Shown here one piece after another: positions 1 through 11,312 of a stretch of DNA of 64,000 nt. The position numbers and the translations under genes were made by a program. The DNA comes from Zizania palustris (Eukaryota; Streptophyta; Magnoliopsida; Poales; Poaceae): contig JAAALK010000285.1 of NCBI GenBank assembly GCA_019279435.1, forward strand, positions 70,044,249-70,108,248, given 5' to 3'. Each line of letters starts with the position of its first letter. Position 1 is the first letter of the stretch. A model generated the notes under the pieces. It was not told where the DNA came from and ran no database searches. It was given only the letters and a program-made list of their open reading frames with translations.

Positions 1-1318
1 CAACTTCGGCAATAATCGAAGGAGTACAGTGAAAGTTAAAGGTGTGGTAAGAATCAATTCAAATTTTACTCTCAAAGATGTTGCTTTGGATTAAAATTTG
101 GGATACAATTTGTTTTCTATATCCCAGTTGCTTGATGAAGGCTTCAAAGTGCGTTTTCATCACGATACTTCACAAGTACTCAATTTTGATGGCGTTTTGG
201 TTTGTAAGATCTTTAGAGTTGGGAGAGTTTTTGGAGCTGATTTCTCTAATTCATCTGGTTCTTCTCACTGTTTAGTTGCACATTCTACTTCCGAGCTCTG
301 GAAGTGGCATAGGAGACTAGGGAATATGAGCTTTGAGTTGCTAGCTTGCTTGAGTGTCCTAGATCTGATCCGAGGATTGTGCAAGCTCAAATTTGAGAAG
401 AATTTAGTTTGCACTCCTTGTCGAAATGGGAATATGATTGCTTCTTCACACTCACCAGTCACTATAGTGATGACTGAACAACCCGGAGAGCTTCTCCATA
501 TGAACACTGTAGGTCCTTCTCAGGTTAGCTCTTTAGGCGGCAAGTGGTATGTACTTGTTATTGTCAACGATTTCACTCGCTACTCTTGGGTCTTCTTTTT
601 AGCTAGCAAGGATGAAGTGTTTTCACACTTTCGGAGCTTAGCCTTGATACTTTTCACTGAACTCCTTGGTGCATTGAAGGTCATTCGACGTGATAATGGC
701 ACCGAGTTCAAGAATAGTCTCTTTGTTGACTTTTGCATGGAGCATGGCATGGAACATCAATTCTCTGCTCCGCGGGTTCCTCAACAAAACGGTGTTGTTG
801 AGAGAAAGAACCGCACTTTGGTTGAGATAGCTAGGACGATGCTCGATGAGCACAAGACTCCTAGAAAGTTTTGGACTGAAACCATGAATATTGCTTGTTA
901 CATCTCAAACCGAATTTTCTTGCGCTCAATCTTTAACTTGACTTCATATGAGCTATTTTTTGGGAAACATCCCAAAGTTACTCATCTTCGAGTATTTGGC
1001 TGTCGATGTTTTATCCTAAAACGTGGAAATTTGGACAAATTTGAGTCGCGTTCTTCTGACGGCATCTTTTTGGGATACACTACCCATGGTCACTCTTATC
1101 GTGTTTACAATTTGGAAACTAACACTGTCATCGAGTCATGTGATGTGACTTTTGATGAATCAACCCCCTATGTTAGTTCTTCTTTTGAGCACGCAAGTGA
1201 ACACAATATGGAACAAACAATCTTTGAAGACGAAGATCCCGAAGACTTCGAGGATGATCCACTACTTCCCTCGACATAAACCCCCGAAGTCGACCCCGCT
1301 TCGACTACTTTGGCAAGA
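1..1318 (+). pseudogene. E pol, pre-integrase and integrase part (broken)
   Basis: Read in frame 2 from base 2, this matches the start of Pol just after the protease motif. It has the HRRLGNMSF and CTPCRNG pieces of the integrase zinc module (the usual HRRLGHMSF has lost its second His to Asn), the core with MNTVG where active relatives have MDTVG (first catalytic Asp lost), RRDNGTEF (second Asp kept), and QQNGVVERKNRT (catalytic Glu kept). A TAA interrupts the frame at 92-94 and another at 1277-1279. The product would have joined element cDNA to the host chromosome. With a catalytic residue and a zinc ligand changed and stops present, it is dead. Confidence 0.85.
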
Positions 1319-1323
1319 GGCCT
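1319..1323. repeat. Target-site duplication GGCCT of the solo LTR, left copy
   Basis: GGCCT occurs here and again at 2235-2239, immediately outside a TG...CA segment. Removing the segment plus one copy restores alignment with the Pol linker of element B. Confidence 0.85.
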
Positions 1324-2234
1324 TGATGAGGACATCACTTCACATGATACACACATGGAGCCTCCACCTACAATTCAATTACAAGGACCAATCACACGCG
1401 CCCGTGCCCGTCGCTTGAACCATGAGGTTAATTCTTTCCTTAACAACTTTGATTATATTTGTTTGGATGGGATGCTACTGAATACTAGTGATATTTTGTT
1501 GCTTAGGAACATGGGAGATGGAATAGAAGAGTTAGAGTTGAAGACGGAGTCGCACGGATGATTTGAAGTCAAGAACTCGCTGGTTCGGACTACATCGACC
1601 ACCTTGCACCAAAATGGGCATAACTTCCTCATACGAAGTCCGATTGGCACGTTCTTGGACTTTTTGGAAAGCTAAGGAGAAGACGGATCTTTTGCCTTTA
1701 GTTTCGTCTCATTTGAAGTCTCGAGTCGACCTGTGTTTTTAAAACAGTCCTGCGTGACAGAACTGGGCTGTGTTGGCCCATAGTCCGAGTCTGTACATCT
1801 TCTAGCCCACAGCCCAAGTCTGTAAGCCTTCCACAGGCTGCCCACGCCCTATATATTCACTCCAGCTGCCTTTAGGGTTAGGTTTTGCTTTGTTTGCATC
1901 TACACTGTTGTGTTTAGATCCCGCCTTTTGCACCGGACCGATTGGCTGCTGCATTGGCGTTTGTGAAACCTCACCTTATCATCGTTTGTCTGTGATTTGG
2001 CATTCGACTTGTATCCTTCCTGTTCTTGCTTGTGTTCTTGGGTTCGCTTGCAGGAATTAGCCTTCGTGGCGAGGTCAATCGCATCCTGCGTGGTTGATAA
2101 CCAACGGAGACAGTGGTGTAACAATTGCAAGGTTTTGATCCGCCGGACCGGAGCCTTGGATCGCCAACGTCGAGATTCTCCACCAACCCAAGTTATCCTT
2201 TACCTAGCGGAAGATCGGGACCAATCCCCCATCA
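1324..2234 (+). mobile_element. Solo LTR of a CRM/CRR-like centromeric chromovirus (Ty3/gypsy)
   Basis: The segment is 911 bp, begins TGATGAGGACATCAC and ends CCCCCATCA, with 5-bp inverted ends TGATG/CATCA and a GGCCT duplication. Grass centromeric retrotransposons (CRM/CRR) have LTRs of about 0.9 kb that begin with a very similar TGATGA-GACATC sequence. Their polyprotein reads into the 3' LTR, ending in a GPITRARA-type stretch. Here an open frame at the LTR start (to about 1561) contains GPITRARARRLNHEVNSFL, as expected. A TATATA box lies at 1850-1855. No internal region or second LTR is present, so it is the product of LTR-LTR recombination. Family assignment is from memory of the family, not a search. 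Confidence 0.75.
1850..1855 (+). promoter_or_regulatory. TATA box of the CRM-like solo LTR
   Basis: TATATA sits in the context CGCCCTATATATTCACTCC, about 525 bp into the LTR, followed by pyrimidine-rich sequence. It is a plausible U3 promoter and marks the plus orientation. Confidence 0.5.
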
Positions 2235-2239
2235 GGCCT

Positions 2240-3968
2240 CGAAGCTACTACCTCGACATCGGTCATCTTCGACCACTCCCTGACACAAGTTGAGGGGGAT
2301 ATTGCATCCCGTCGCGAGGCTCCTCATCACATCCAAAGGATGCAACCTCCCGAGCAGATCATTGGTGAGCTTGATCAAAGGGTAACACGTTCTCATGCTC
2401 ATTTCATTGATTTTGCTTTTGTTGCTTATTTCGAGCCCTTAGATGTGAGTCATGCTTTATCTGATTCTAGTTGGATCAATGCCATGCATGAAGACCTTTA
2501 AAATTTTGAAAGAAACCAAGTCTAGACTGTTGTAGATCCCCCTCCTAATGTTCATTTCATTGGAACTAAATGGATTTTTAAAAACAAACAAGGGGAGGAT
2601 GTGTAAGTGGTTAGAAACAAAGCTAGACTTGTAGCTCATGGTTTTTCACAGTTAGAAGGGATTGATTTTACTAAAACTTTTGCACCTGTTGCTCGTCTTG
2701 AGGCCATTAGAATTTTACTTGCATTTGCGGCATCCCGTGGTTTCAAACTTTATCAAATGAATGTCAAAAGTGCTTTTCTAAATGGCTTCATAGGCGAAGA
2801 TGTTTATGTAAAACAACCACCTCGATTTGAAAACCTCAAATACCCCCATAGAGTCCTTAAACTTCATAAGGCTCTTTATGGACTCAAGCAGGCCCCTCGG
2901 GCTTGGTATGATAGACTAAAGTCTTTTCTGCTTTAGCGAGTGTATTTGATGGGATCTGTAGATAAAACTCTTTGTAGTCTCAAGCATGGCAGAGATTTCC
3001 TCCTAGTTCAGATTTATGTTTACGATATCATCTTTGGTGGCTCTTCTCATGCTTGTGTTGCCTAGATTGCAGAAACTATAAGTAGGGAGTTTGAGATGTC
3101 CATGATGGGTGAACTTACATTTTTCCTTGGTTTGCAAATCAAGAAAAGAAAACAAGGTACCTTTGTTCACCAGACGAAGTACACCAAGGACCTGCTCAAG
3201 AAGTTTCATATGGCTAATGTGAAGCCCCTCACCACTCTAATGGCTACATCGATAGCATTGGATCTTGACAAGGATGGGGAAGCCATAGATCAGAAGGAGT
3301 TCCAAAGTATGATCGGCTCCTTCCTCTACTTGACTGCTACGAGGCCGAACGTACACTGTGTTGTGTGTCTGTGCGCTCGTTTTCAAGCTACGTCACAAGA
3401 TTCGCACCGCCAAGCGGTAAAGCGCATTCTCAAGTATCTCAAGCATACCCTCAAATTTGGCATTTGGTATTCTACATCTTCCTCTTTGTGTCTTCTTGGT
3501 TATTCAGATGTGGATTTTGTTGGATGTAGAATTGATAGGAAGAGTACTTCTGGTACTTCTCATTTTCTAGGTACTTCTCTTGTTTGTTGGTCTTCCCGCA
3601 AATAGTCTAGCGTTGCACAATCTACGGCAGATGTCGAATATGTTGCTGCAGCTAGCTATTGCTAACAGATTTTGTTGATGGTTTCCACTTTGCGTGATTT
3701 CAGGTTAGATTATAAGAGTGTTCCACTATTTTATGATAACACTAGCGCCATTTGCATTGCAAACAACCCGGTTCAGCACTCCAGAACCAAACACAATGAT
3801 GTGAGATATCATTTTCTCAGAGATCACAAAGAGAAGGGTGATATTGAGCTTCAATATGTTGATACCCAGATCCAGCTTACCGACATTTTTACCAAACCCC
3901 TTGATTTGTCTCGATTTGCTTATTTGCGTGGGGAACTTAGTATTTGTCATCCTTACGACATTTTGTGA
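2240..3968 (+). pseudogene. E pol, reverse transcriptase and RNase H part (broken)
   Basis: This continues Pol after the solo LTR, in frame 0. It shows the NKARLVAHGFSQLEGIDF region, the KALYGLKQAPRAWYDRL block and the RNase H blocks GYSDVDFVGCRIDRKSTSG and FTKPL. Stops interrupt at several places, including just before 2607, at 2934-2936, near 3063, at about 3603 and at about 3663. The reverse-transcriptase box YVDD reads YVYD (3015-3026), removing one of the two essential aspartates. A TGA at the end is followed by GGGGGAGC, the start of the polypurine-rich tail. The product would have copied element RNA into DNA; this copy cannot. Confidence 0.85.
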
Positions 3969-5013
3969 GGGGGAGCATGCTTTAATTGTTTTGCATTGGC
4001 TTCCTTATGATTAATTGTTGATGCATTTAGTTTCTTTTATATGCATTTTCATAATTGTCATTATCATGATGCATTCTTCTCTATTTAATATATCTACTTT
4101 TCTTATGAGCATGATTTTAATTTACAAAAAATCCAAACTTGATCACTGCTTAGTCTTGTGTGTCGAGCATGTGTTATGCAGAATTGCTTTAGCTATCTTT
4201 TATTTGCCTGGTAGCCAGAATCCTTTACTTTGGATGCGAAATTGCAACTTAAAAATAATACTGCTTTTTCATGGAACTATCCAACAATTGATACTCAACA
4301 AAAATCAATATCCATGATTTATGTGCTAAAAATGAAAATATTCAGGTGGGTTTGCTCTCGCACTATTTTATTCTAGACTGCTTACCATAGCACTTTGGTA
4401 TGAACTGGGATAACTTAGTGTTTGCCAAAATCACTGCCTTAAGCTTCTGATGATCTTTCTTAACCTAGGCTTGGCTTGGTTGGAAAGTATAAGGTGGACA
4501 AGTAAATAACCCCTAGAAATATAAAAAGAATTACAAAGTCTGAATCATTTGCCTATCAAGTTTACTAAATGCTCCATAAAATTGGACTTGCTTTCCTCTG
4601 TAGAAATTGTTTTGCTTTAGCAGTTATTGTTGTCACTTGTCTAGATGCCTAGTCTAAGTGGTGATGCTTTTATTTTCAACAATCTAAAAAGTTCATTCCT
4701 CAAATATTGAATTTTGAATATGTTAACTTGAGCTGAGCATTTGAGCCTGCCATTATGATTAGGCATATTCTTGCACTATATGTCTTCACACTTTTCATCA
4801 TTTCAAAACCTTGCATCTTTTATGGCTCCTTGTTTCTTGCATTGCCAAAGGGGGAGAGAAATGCCTTGTTGCCTACCAAAGGGGGAAAGAATTTTTATGC
4901 CAAAGGGGGAGAACTTGCACTGCTTTTCTGTGCTTTCATGCTTTGCCGAAGGGGGAGTCCTATTGCCAAATAGCTTTTCATGAATCAAGGGGGAGTTTTT
5001 ATCAAGGGGAGAT
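3969..5013 (+). other. E 3' noncoding tail with multiple polypurine tracts
   Basis: There is no gene here. The last 170 bases hold repeated AAAGGGGGAG-like tracts (about 4846, 4877, 4903, 4948 and 4986), ending in the probable primer for plus-strand synthesis at 5001-5013, directly before the LTR. Repeated polypurine tracts upstream of the 3' LTR are a known hallmark of Sireviruses. Confidence 0.7.
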
Positions 5014-7026
5014 TGAGAAACCAAGTTGCAATGTGCCTTGGTTTCAAGACTGTGATGAGTGATTGACAAGTCTTACCTTATGTGCGAAGGGGTCCCTCCA
5101 AAGGGGTTCAAAGGTGTCTTACCGAAGGATTCGGTGTTTGCTAGATGCTGCTGTTGCAGCGAAGTATGTCTGTCGGAGGGGTCCGGCAGAATATGATGAG
5201 ATGTCTGTACTGAGGGGCTCGATACTTTGGGGAGTACATCGGACTGTGTACCAGAGGCTGTTTACTCGGAGAAGTCTCCGGGGTACTAGAAACACTTGTC
5301 TACTTGTCGGTGGTGTGCAGGTGACTTCGAAGGCGACGAGATGGTTCGCAGTAGGTGAACCTTGGTCAAGCGGGAGGTTTGGTGCAAGGTGAGCAGGGAG
5401 GTCTGTCATGAAGGCTTCGTCGAGTCAAGGTCGATCCTCAGGTCAAGGTGCACCAGGCGAAGGCAGAAAGTGCGGAGGGTGGCTTCGGCTGAAGGTATCC
5501 TGAGGCAAAGTCCTCATAGGCGAGGAACTTCAAATGGTGACTCCGAAGGAGTAACTTTGAAGGATGGTGGACGAAGTCCTCAGGAATAAGGCAAGGCTCC
5601 CAAGTGTGCTTCGGACGGAGACACTTTGAAGGACACCTGACAAAGGTCTCAGAAGTCAAGGTGCATCGAAGGCATGGTCTGGGTAAGGCTCTTCGGGAGT
5701 GTGCTCTAGTCAGAGACACTATGATTGAGTGCTTATTGAAGTTCTTCATGTAGAGGCCTTGGACGAAGGAGGGACTTTGGAAGGTGGTGAAGATAGTTCG
5801 AAGGTAGGGCTTCAGAGTGTGGATGACGAAGTACTTCGACCATGCATTGCTTCAGTACATGGACGGACGGAGTTCGAGCTGGGAGTAGCCACGAAGCCGT
5901 TCTGATCTAATCTGGAGGTGATGGTGCGAAGTCTCAAGGGCTTTGACGGCTTCGGCTCAAAACCGTCAATGTGTCGAAGACTGACTTCGGTGAAGCGAAC
6001 GTGTTCGGGTTCGAAGCGTGTCACCGAAGCCTCTGCACACTACGTGTGCGAAGGGGGCTCCAGAAGATTCTGCTTTGCAAAAGCTGATCGTGTTTGCTCT
6101 GCAAAAGCCGATATTGTGTCCTCTGCAAAGCTGACAAAAGGATCTTCCAATAAAGTAGACTACTATTTGTACCCCCATGTTTGGCAGAGACAAAACCACT
6201 GTAAACCCTAGGGGTATTGTAGTATATTCGCAAGTCAGAGCAGTGCCTATAAAAGGAGAGACCGACTAAGGGCTAGGGCAACACTATGCACTCCATTTTA
6301 GAACCTTCTATTTTCCCTGTAGCTTTGGCTAGCCGCCATTAAGTGTTCTCTAAACTTGTGAGTTTTTCTGTTCCCTGTTCTTGCAATGAAATTTTCATTC
6401 TATTTTCATTGATTGCATGAACTTGTATCTATGATATTTGCACTGCGTGAGTTGAGTTTTCTGTATCTCACTTCGTTATGTGCCAACCAGAGTTGCACTG
6501 TTTCATTTCCAACGAAGTATGTTTGTCTCACACGTGCGAATTCTGTGAGAAATCTGGGTGTGTTTGCTCTATGTAACTCGGACGCTAGTCCTCACTGTTT
6601 ACTAGCGAAGCACTTTGTGTAGCATCTATTCAAAGCCAGTTTTCTTAGCCGAAGTCAGTGGAGTTGTTTCTATTTTCAGCACTTTGAAGTGCAAAGCCTA
6701 GTACCAGTTACTAGTGCAGAGTATCTATTCGGAGCTCACTGAGGGAAACGTACTTGTGTGAAGTACAGTAGTGCGAAGCCTGCTCAAAGGCACCTTGTGT
6801 GCGAAGCCTGCACTATCTTTGCAGAACTCTGTACGTCTTTGGGTTTCTGAGTGGGAGCAAAGTGTTCTAAACTTTGAACTTTTACCCCATTCGAAGCCGG
6901 TGTTCGAAGTGTGTTCAATACCTCCGAACTAGACACTTCGAAGGGTGTGCTCGAAGCCTGTCCAGCAGAACAGAATTTTGAAAAGCTCCCATTCACCCCA
7001 CTCTGGTCGCCTGTTTCGGTCCAACA
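5014..7026 (+). repeat. 3' LTR of element E
   Basis: The LTR is 2013 bp, from TGAGAAACC directly after the polypurine tract to CGGTCCAACA. It is homologous to the element B LTR read in reverse: both share the GATGAGTGATTGACA stretch near the start and the CCCATTCACCCC...GGTC end. TATAAAAG at 6248-6255 is the probable promoter. It is dense in CGAAG/CTTCG and TTCGAA motifs. Small ORFs in it are in several frames with no domain and are not treated as genes. Confidence 0.85.
6248..6255 (+). promoter_or_regulatory. TATA box of the E LTR
   Basis: TATAAAAG in the context GTGCCTATAAAAGGAGAGACC. It lies at the position equivalent to the TATA boxes in the B, C and D LTRs. Confidence 0.65.
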
Positions 7027-7755
7027 CATATAGTGTATCGTTTTAGTATTCCACAAACTATCATGACAGACCAAGGGTCAATCTTCATAGCTGAAGAATT
7101 CTAGAATTTTACAAATAGTATGGGGATCAAACTCTTGAATTCATCAGCGTACTACGTGCAAGACAATGGGCAAGCTGAAGCATCCAACAAAATCCCGATC
7201 AAGTTAATAAAATAAAAGATTAATGAGCAACCGAAGCAGTGGCAATGGTCCTTATTGGTAGCACTCTGGTCTTATCGGATGATGCGTCATGGGTCCACGC
7301 AAGTCCCACCATATCATTTAGTCTATGGCCATGAAGCGGTACTACCTTGGGAAAATAACATTGGCTCGAGAAGGGTAGCACTATAGAACCAGCTCACATC
7401 CGATGATTATTACAGTTTAATGATAGATGGCCTAGATGACTTAGCGTAGAGCTAATTAAAAGACCTAGAAAAGATTAAGGAAAACAAGGCGAGGGTGGCC
7501 AGGTATTATAACAAGAAGGTAGTGCCCAGGTCATTTGAAGAAGGGGACCTTGTTTGGAAGCTTATTCTGCTGATAGGGTCTAAAGACAATCGATTCAGTA
7601 AGTGGTCACCTAATTGGGAAGGACCCTTTCGGGTAAATCGAGTGGTTCCTGGTAATGCCTATCTACTCGAGAGTTTAGAAGGATAAGTGGTCGGGAAGGC
7701 ACTAAATGGAAAATATATGAAGAAGTATTTCCCAAGCGTATGGATAAATGCCTAA
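7027..7755 (+). pseudogene. Element F (Tat-lineage Ty3/gypsy): integrase C-terminal half, broken
   Basis: The frame is discontinuous but recognisable. It has TMTDQGSIF around the second catalytic Asp, a YYVQDNGQAEASNK block carrying the catalytic Glu, HGSTQVPPYHLVYGHEAVLP, then ARYYNKKVVPRSFEEGDLVWK and the WEGPFRV region of the C-terminal domain, finishing KYFPSVWINA and a TAA at 7753-7755. The HGATKVTPFELVYGQEAVLP-like block is typical of plant Tat-lineage integrases. TAG and TAA codons interrupt it (near 7102, 7213, 7385 and 7444). The 5' part is missing because element E inserted at 7026/7027 and the window ends beyond it. Confidence 0.85.
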
Positions 7756-9329
7756 GGATCTACATGCAAGCAGAGAAATAGCTGATACCAAGGGTATCAC
7801 CTTTAGATTGCCGATGGTAAAACATCGTCCACACAAGAAAATACAAAACAAGATCGGGAATCCATAGAAAAACATCAGAAGAGAATAATAGTTTAAGATT
7901 TAAACAGTATTCAGCGGCACAAGGTAAAGAGTTCAAAGTAAAAAATGACGAATCGCCTCAAATGTCCCGCTGCCAAATGTCATCGACACTTTCGATGATG
8001 GCGTGGTCTTTGGCTTTTGACCCTGGGACCACACTGATCGCCTGGTGATACCGATGACCACAATGAACGGTGTCGACGAGTTAGCGCTCGTTGGCTTGGA
8101 TCTGACCTAGGAAGGCCGCCAAGATATTCTCTTCATCGACTATCTTTGCCCAAACTCCATCAAGCCTCGCAACCAAATAAGCACGGTTAGGACAACAAAT
8201 ACAAAGGATACTTACATCAACTAGCCTAGCACGGTTAGTTGATTGCAAGTCACTATTGGTAGGGGAGGCTACGACATCGCCTTCCACCTCGGCAAGGGGA
8301 AGGGTGTGCGTAGTCCCATCATTGAGGCTAGCTTGGGGGCAAGTGAGGTGGTAGTAACAAGCATCGGCTACATGCAAGGCCGATATAAGTCTCGTGAAAA
8401 CCAAAAGAATGTAAGGTAAAAGAAGGTACCTGGTAAGAGGCATCGACAGTATAAGATAGAGCTATGGCATCATATGGAGCTTGAGCGAATGTGTCATATG
8501 GACCACTAGTAACGGCAGCAATGACCAAATCACCATAACCGATAGAAGCGTCCTGTGCGATAGTGGCCTAAAAAACGAGCGTTACAATGACGTCTTCGGT
8601 GATTGGAGCCAAGGGAGCACCAGAAGGGTCATCGGTAGTGGTGTCGAACACCGCTTAAAGAGATGCAACGTCGAGGGGAGCATGAGATGATGGTTGTGGT
8701 AATGGAAAGGTAACAAAGACTAAAACCATGAAGAATCAAATTATTTTACAATGGCAGGAACAAACTTGGGCCAATGTAGATCCTTCGACGAACAGTGAAG
8801 AAACAATGATGGCACGTACAGGTGCTGTCGGTGAAGCAATTGACATCGGCTGCAAGGCAAGAAGGCAAAGAGCGTTAAGGAACGTGTGTTATAAAAGGAG
8901 GTCGCGTAAGAGGATAAAGGGTTATCGAATGCGGCAGAGTTGGTTGGGCGGCCCTAGCTCTAGTGGATCGGCGCACAACTGCGTTCGACACCTTGCGCTT
9001 GTGCCCTAGAGTATTAATTCACCTCCGATTAAGTCAAGTCATCAGAGTAGGAGCATCGATGCCCAAGTTGGTGGTGGCTGTGACTGGCCCATAGGATATC
9101 GGCCGACCACTTTGGCTCTCGCTGGGCTCATCAAAGTTGTCCTCCTACAGATACAAAGATGATCAAAGAGTGAGAAGAAGGCGAAACAAGCAAGGAGGGT
9201 AAAAAGGGGGCACATACCTCAAAGTGTTCACCATCGAAGTTAGGATGCAGCCATAGGCAATACATCCTCGAGGGATGATTGAATAAATCCTCCTTCCACT
9301 CGATCCACCATTGGACGTAACTGGTAGAG
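7756..9329 (-). other. F 3' internal region, distal part of the antisense unit
   Basis: There is no plus-strand gene. On the minus strand an open stretch at 8081-8443 could be the C-terminal part of the antisense gene that starts near 10.8 kb. It is immediately interpretable only as coding-like sequence, with a GTAAGTATCC-type splice donor on the minus strand near 8216-8207. No domain is recognised. The 8444-9329 interval has short broken frames only. Confidence 0.35.
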
Positions 9330-10530
9330 CTAGAGTCGGCCGATGAAAAACAGATGGAACGCTAGTTGACCAAAGCCTAGTTGACATGAACAGACCGTCA
9401 GATGGTAAAATATGTAGGATGCTTTGTGGAGATGACCGACGGTGAAATTGATTGGCAGAATACAAGGAGTGATAAGGGCTTTAAAGATTTTGATAGACTC
9501 TTCGTCCCTACATACATCAGTGAGAAGTAGCCGATGAGGGTGTTCATAGTTACACAAGGATTCGTATGGGTACTAGACAATTTTCTCATAGATGAAGCCA
9601 TGATGGTAACCTTGAAACTAGTGGCTTAGGTGATCGAGCGACATCCGAATAGCGGGACGACAAGTAGTTGCTTCACCCAAAGATAAGCATCGGCGATATG
9701 TGGGGTTAGCCAATTCTGGGTAGTCAGAAGGAAACAACATTATGGCAAAAGGGGGATCATTGGTGATTTTGGTCGTGTAAAAATTGAGCCAAATTTGTAG
9801 AAACCACCAAGGACCACCGAAGTGGCCTACGGACTCACCTACCAATAGCTTGACCGATAATTGGTGGAGAAGATAGTAAGTAGCCCCAAGCAGGTATCGG
9901 CCAATGGGGATTTTCTTGTTTGCAGCAAGATATTTGGCCAAGAACTGGAGGTGAGAAGTTGGACCCAGGGTGGATCCAAAAAAGACAAACCTTTCTAACC
10001 AAAGGTTAAGGAAAGCAACATGCTCGTGGGTATCTACAAGTCCGGTCTTTTTATTGTGCTTGGAAATATATTTGCTCCAACCCCTGGATGACTTGACGTC
10101 AAGGTGGTGGGTTGGCTTGGATCAGAAGAAGACAAGGTTTCTAGGAGAAATGATGTCAAGGGAATTCAAGGCTAAAACTTCAAGAAAAGTAGGACTCATT
10201 GGTTTGTGATGGAAAAGAAAGGCGTTGAGAGCATCAGACCAAAAATAATAGGTGGCAGCAAGTATCAGCTCATTTATACAAGGTTCAGTGAGAGAGAGGC
10301 TGATGTAGCGCTCGATGTCGATCTCTTCTCAAAAGGTATGATTGGTGGCCGATACTCTAAGGTACCAGTCCCCCCAACCAGGCAAAGAAGAAGGAAAAAC
10401 TCTGAATCTCAAATTCCAATCAGAGAGAAGCATCCTAGAATGTTTAAAAGGGATTCAGTCGCTTTCGGTGTTTATAATGTCAGAAGGATCAGACTCTCCC
10501 AAAGGATCTAGATAGAAGCTGGAAGGCTGG
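9330..10530 (-). pseudogene. Antisense plant-mobile-domain (PMD-like) gene in element F, degenerate
   Basis: Read on the minus strand, a long interrupted frame gives the features of plant mobile domain proteins. These include a MSPTFLEVLALNSLDI-like block (about 10210-10160), HEHVAFLNLWLERFVFFG (about 10045-9985), AKYLAANKKIPIGRYLLGA and GGPWWFLQIWLNFY (about 9825-9780), YPELANPTYRRCLSLGEA, and a C-terminal tail to 9330. At least four in-frame stops (two TGA at likely Trp/Arg positions, two TAG) break it. PMD genes occur in angiosperm genomes and as passengers in transposons. Extra ORFs antisense to pol between pol and the 3' LTR are known for the Tat lineage. The original product would be nuclear, of unclear role. 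This copy is decayed. Confidence 0.72.
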
Positions 10531-10683
10531 TCAACAATGGGGATCAGTATTTGCTTCTTCAGGTTTTATAGAAGAAAAGAAAAACCAAGGGGAAAATAAT
10601 AAGATCTCAAAACGAAAGCTGAAACATGGTCAAGAACACCGGTGAATGGTAAGAAAGAGAGAAAAAGGGAGAATATTGAGAAA

Positions 10684-10893
10684 ACTTACCTCAGAGATGG
10701 AATTGTGGGTCACCATTGTGACGATCAATGGAGTCGGAGCCGGTGAAGATGACGAAGGCCATGGTGCTACGGTCGCAAGAATGCCGAGAGCGGTACGAAA
10801 GACACTGACGATGAGCTCGAGAACTAGAGAGAGGAGTGTTGTGTGCGTGGGAGGCATAGAAGAGAAGATGAAGCTGGTAGTACTTATAGAGTG
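10684..10893 (-). promoter_or_regulatory. Promoter, leader and first-exon end of the antisense unit in F
   Basis: On the minus strand, TATAAG (plus 10883-10888) is followed about 125 bp later by a strong start context GCACCATGGCC (ATG at 10762-10760). A consensus splice donor GAG|GTAAGT follows at 10690/10689. The frame from that ATG meets a TGA just before the donor, whereas another frame (from an ATG at about 10860) stays open through it. Either the true start is the upstream one or the first exon has decayed. The arrangement looks like a pol II gene inserted in the 3' region of the retrotransposon. Confidence 0.5.
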
Positions 10894-11312
10894 AACACAA
10901 TGCCTCAACATCAAGGTCACGCTGATCTTGGTGGATTCGAAGGGGATAATCCCAACGTTCGACAAAAGGTATAATGACAAGTACAATTTTCGAAACACTA
11001 AATTGTTCACACGTCTTGAATTGGAGGGGCAAAATCTTCATTGATTTTATTCAACAGTACCATAGCCGAACTATGTAGAATGACGCCTAGTCTGACACCG
11101 CCACAAAAATAAGTAGATGCGTTGGACTAGATGACATCCATCACAGTCCTCCATGGTGAAAAAAAGAAGCGATGAAGAAGATGAGAAGGTTGATGAAGAC
11201 TTCAACACTGTGAAAACAGTACTTCGGAGATACATAGAAGGCTCAAAGACACTATAAGGTGAAAGGTTTGATTACTAATGAAGAATTTGATGGGACTTTT
11301 GAGGTTACATGG
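10894..11312. other. F internal sequence upstream of the antisense promoter, no gene
   Basis: AT-rich sequence without a convincing frame. It ends with CATGG (11308-11312), the left duplication of element A, and the same sequence tract continues after A at 35950. Confidence 0.6.
11308..11312. repeat. Target-site duplication CATGG of element A, left copy
   Basis: CATGG precedes TGTAACAGACCC here and follows GGGCGTGACA at 35945-35949. This defines 11313-35944 as a single insertion event (with later nested B). Confidence 0.88.

Larger units (their letters stand above)
1..7026 (+). mobile_element. Element E: 3' part of a decayed Sirevirus-type Ty1/copia retrotransposon
   Basis: The window opens inside pol. 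In order the element shows the protease/pre-integrase remnant, integrase, reverse transcriptase, RNase H, a 1-kb noncoding tail with several AGGGGGAG-like tracts, and a 2013-bp 3' LTR (5014-7026) running TGAGAAACC to GGTCCAACA. Pol is closely related to that of element B (19542-30366) but carries many stops and an inserted solo LTR. The 5' LTR and gag lie outside the window, so the target-site duplication cannot be checked; the five bases after the LTR are CATAT (7027-7031). The sequence that follows is a gypsy integrase, so E inserted into element F. Confidence 0.88.

Noticed and set aside
4846..5013. CRISPR-like array
   Set aside because: The short AGGGGGAG repeats have unequal spacing and lie in a retrotransposon tail in a plant genome; they are polypurine tracts.
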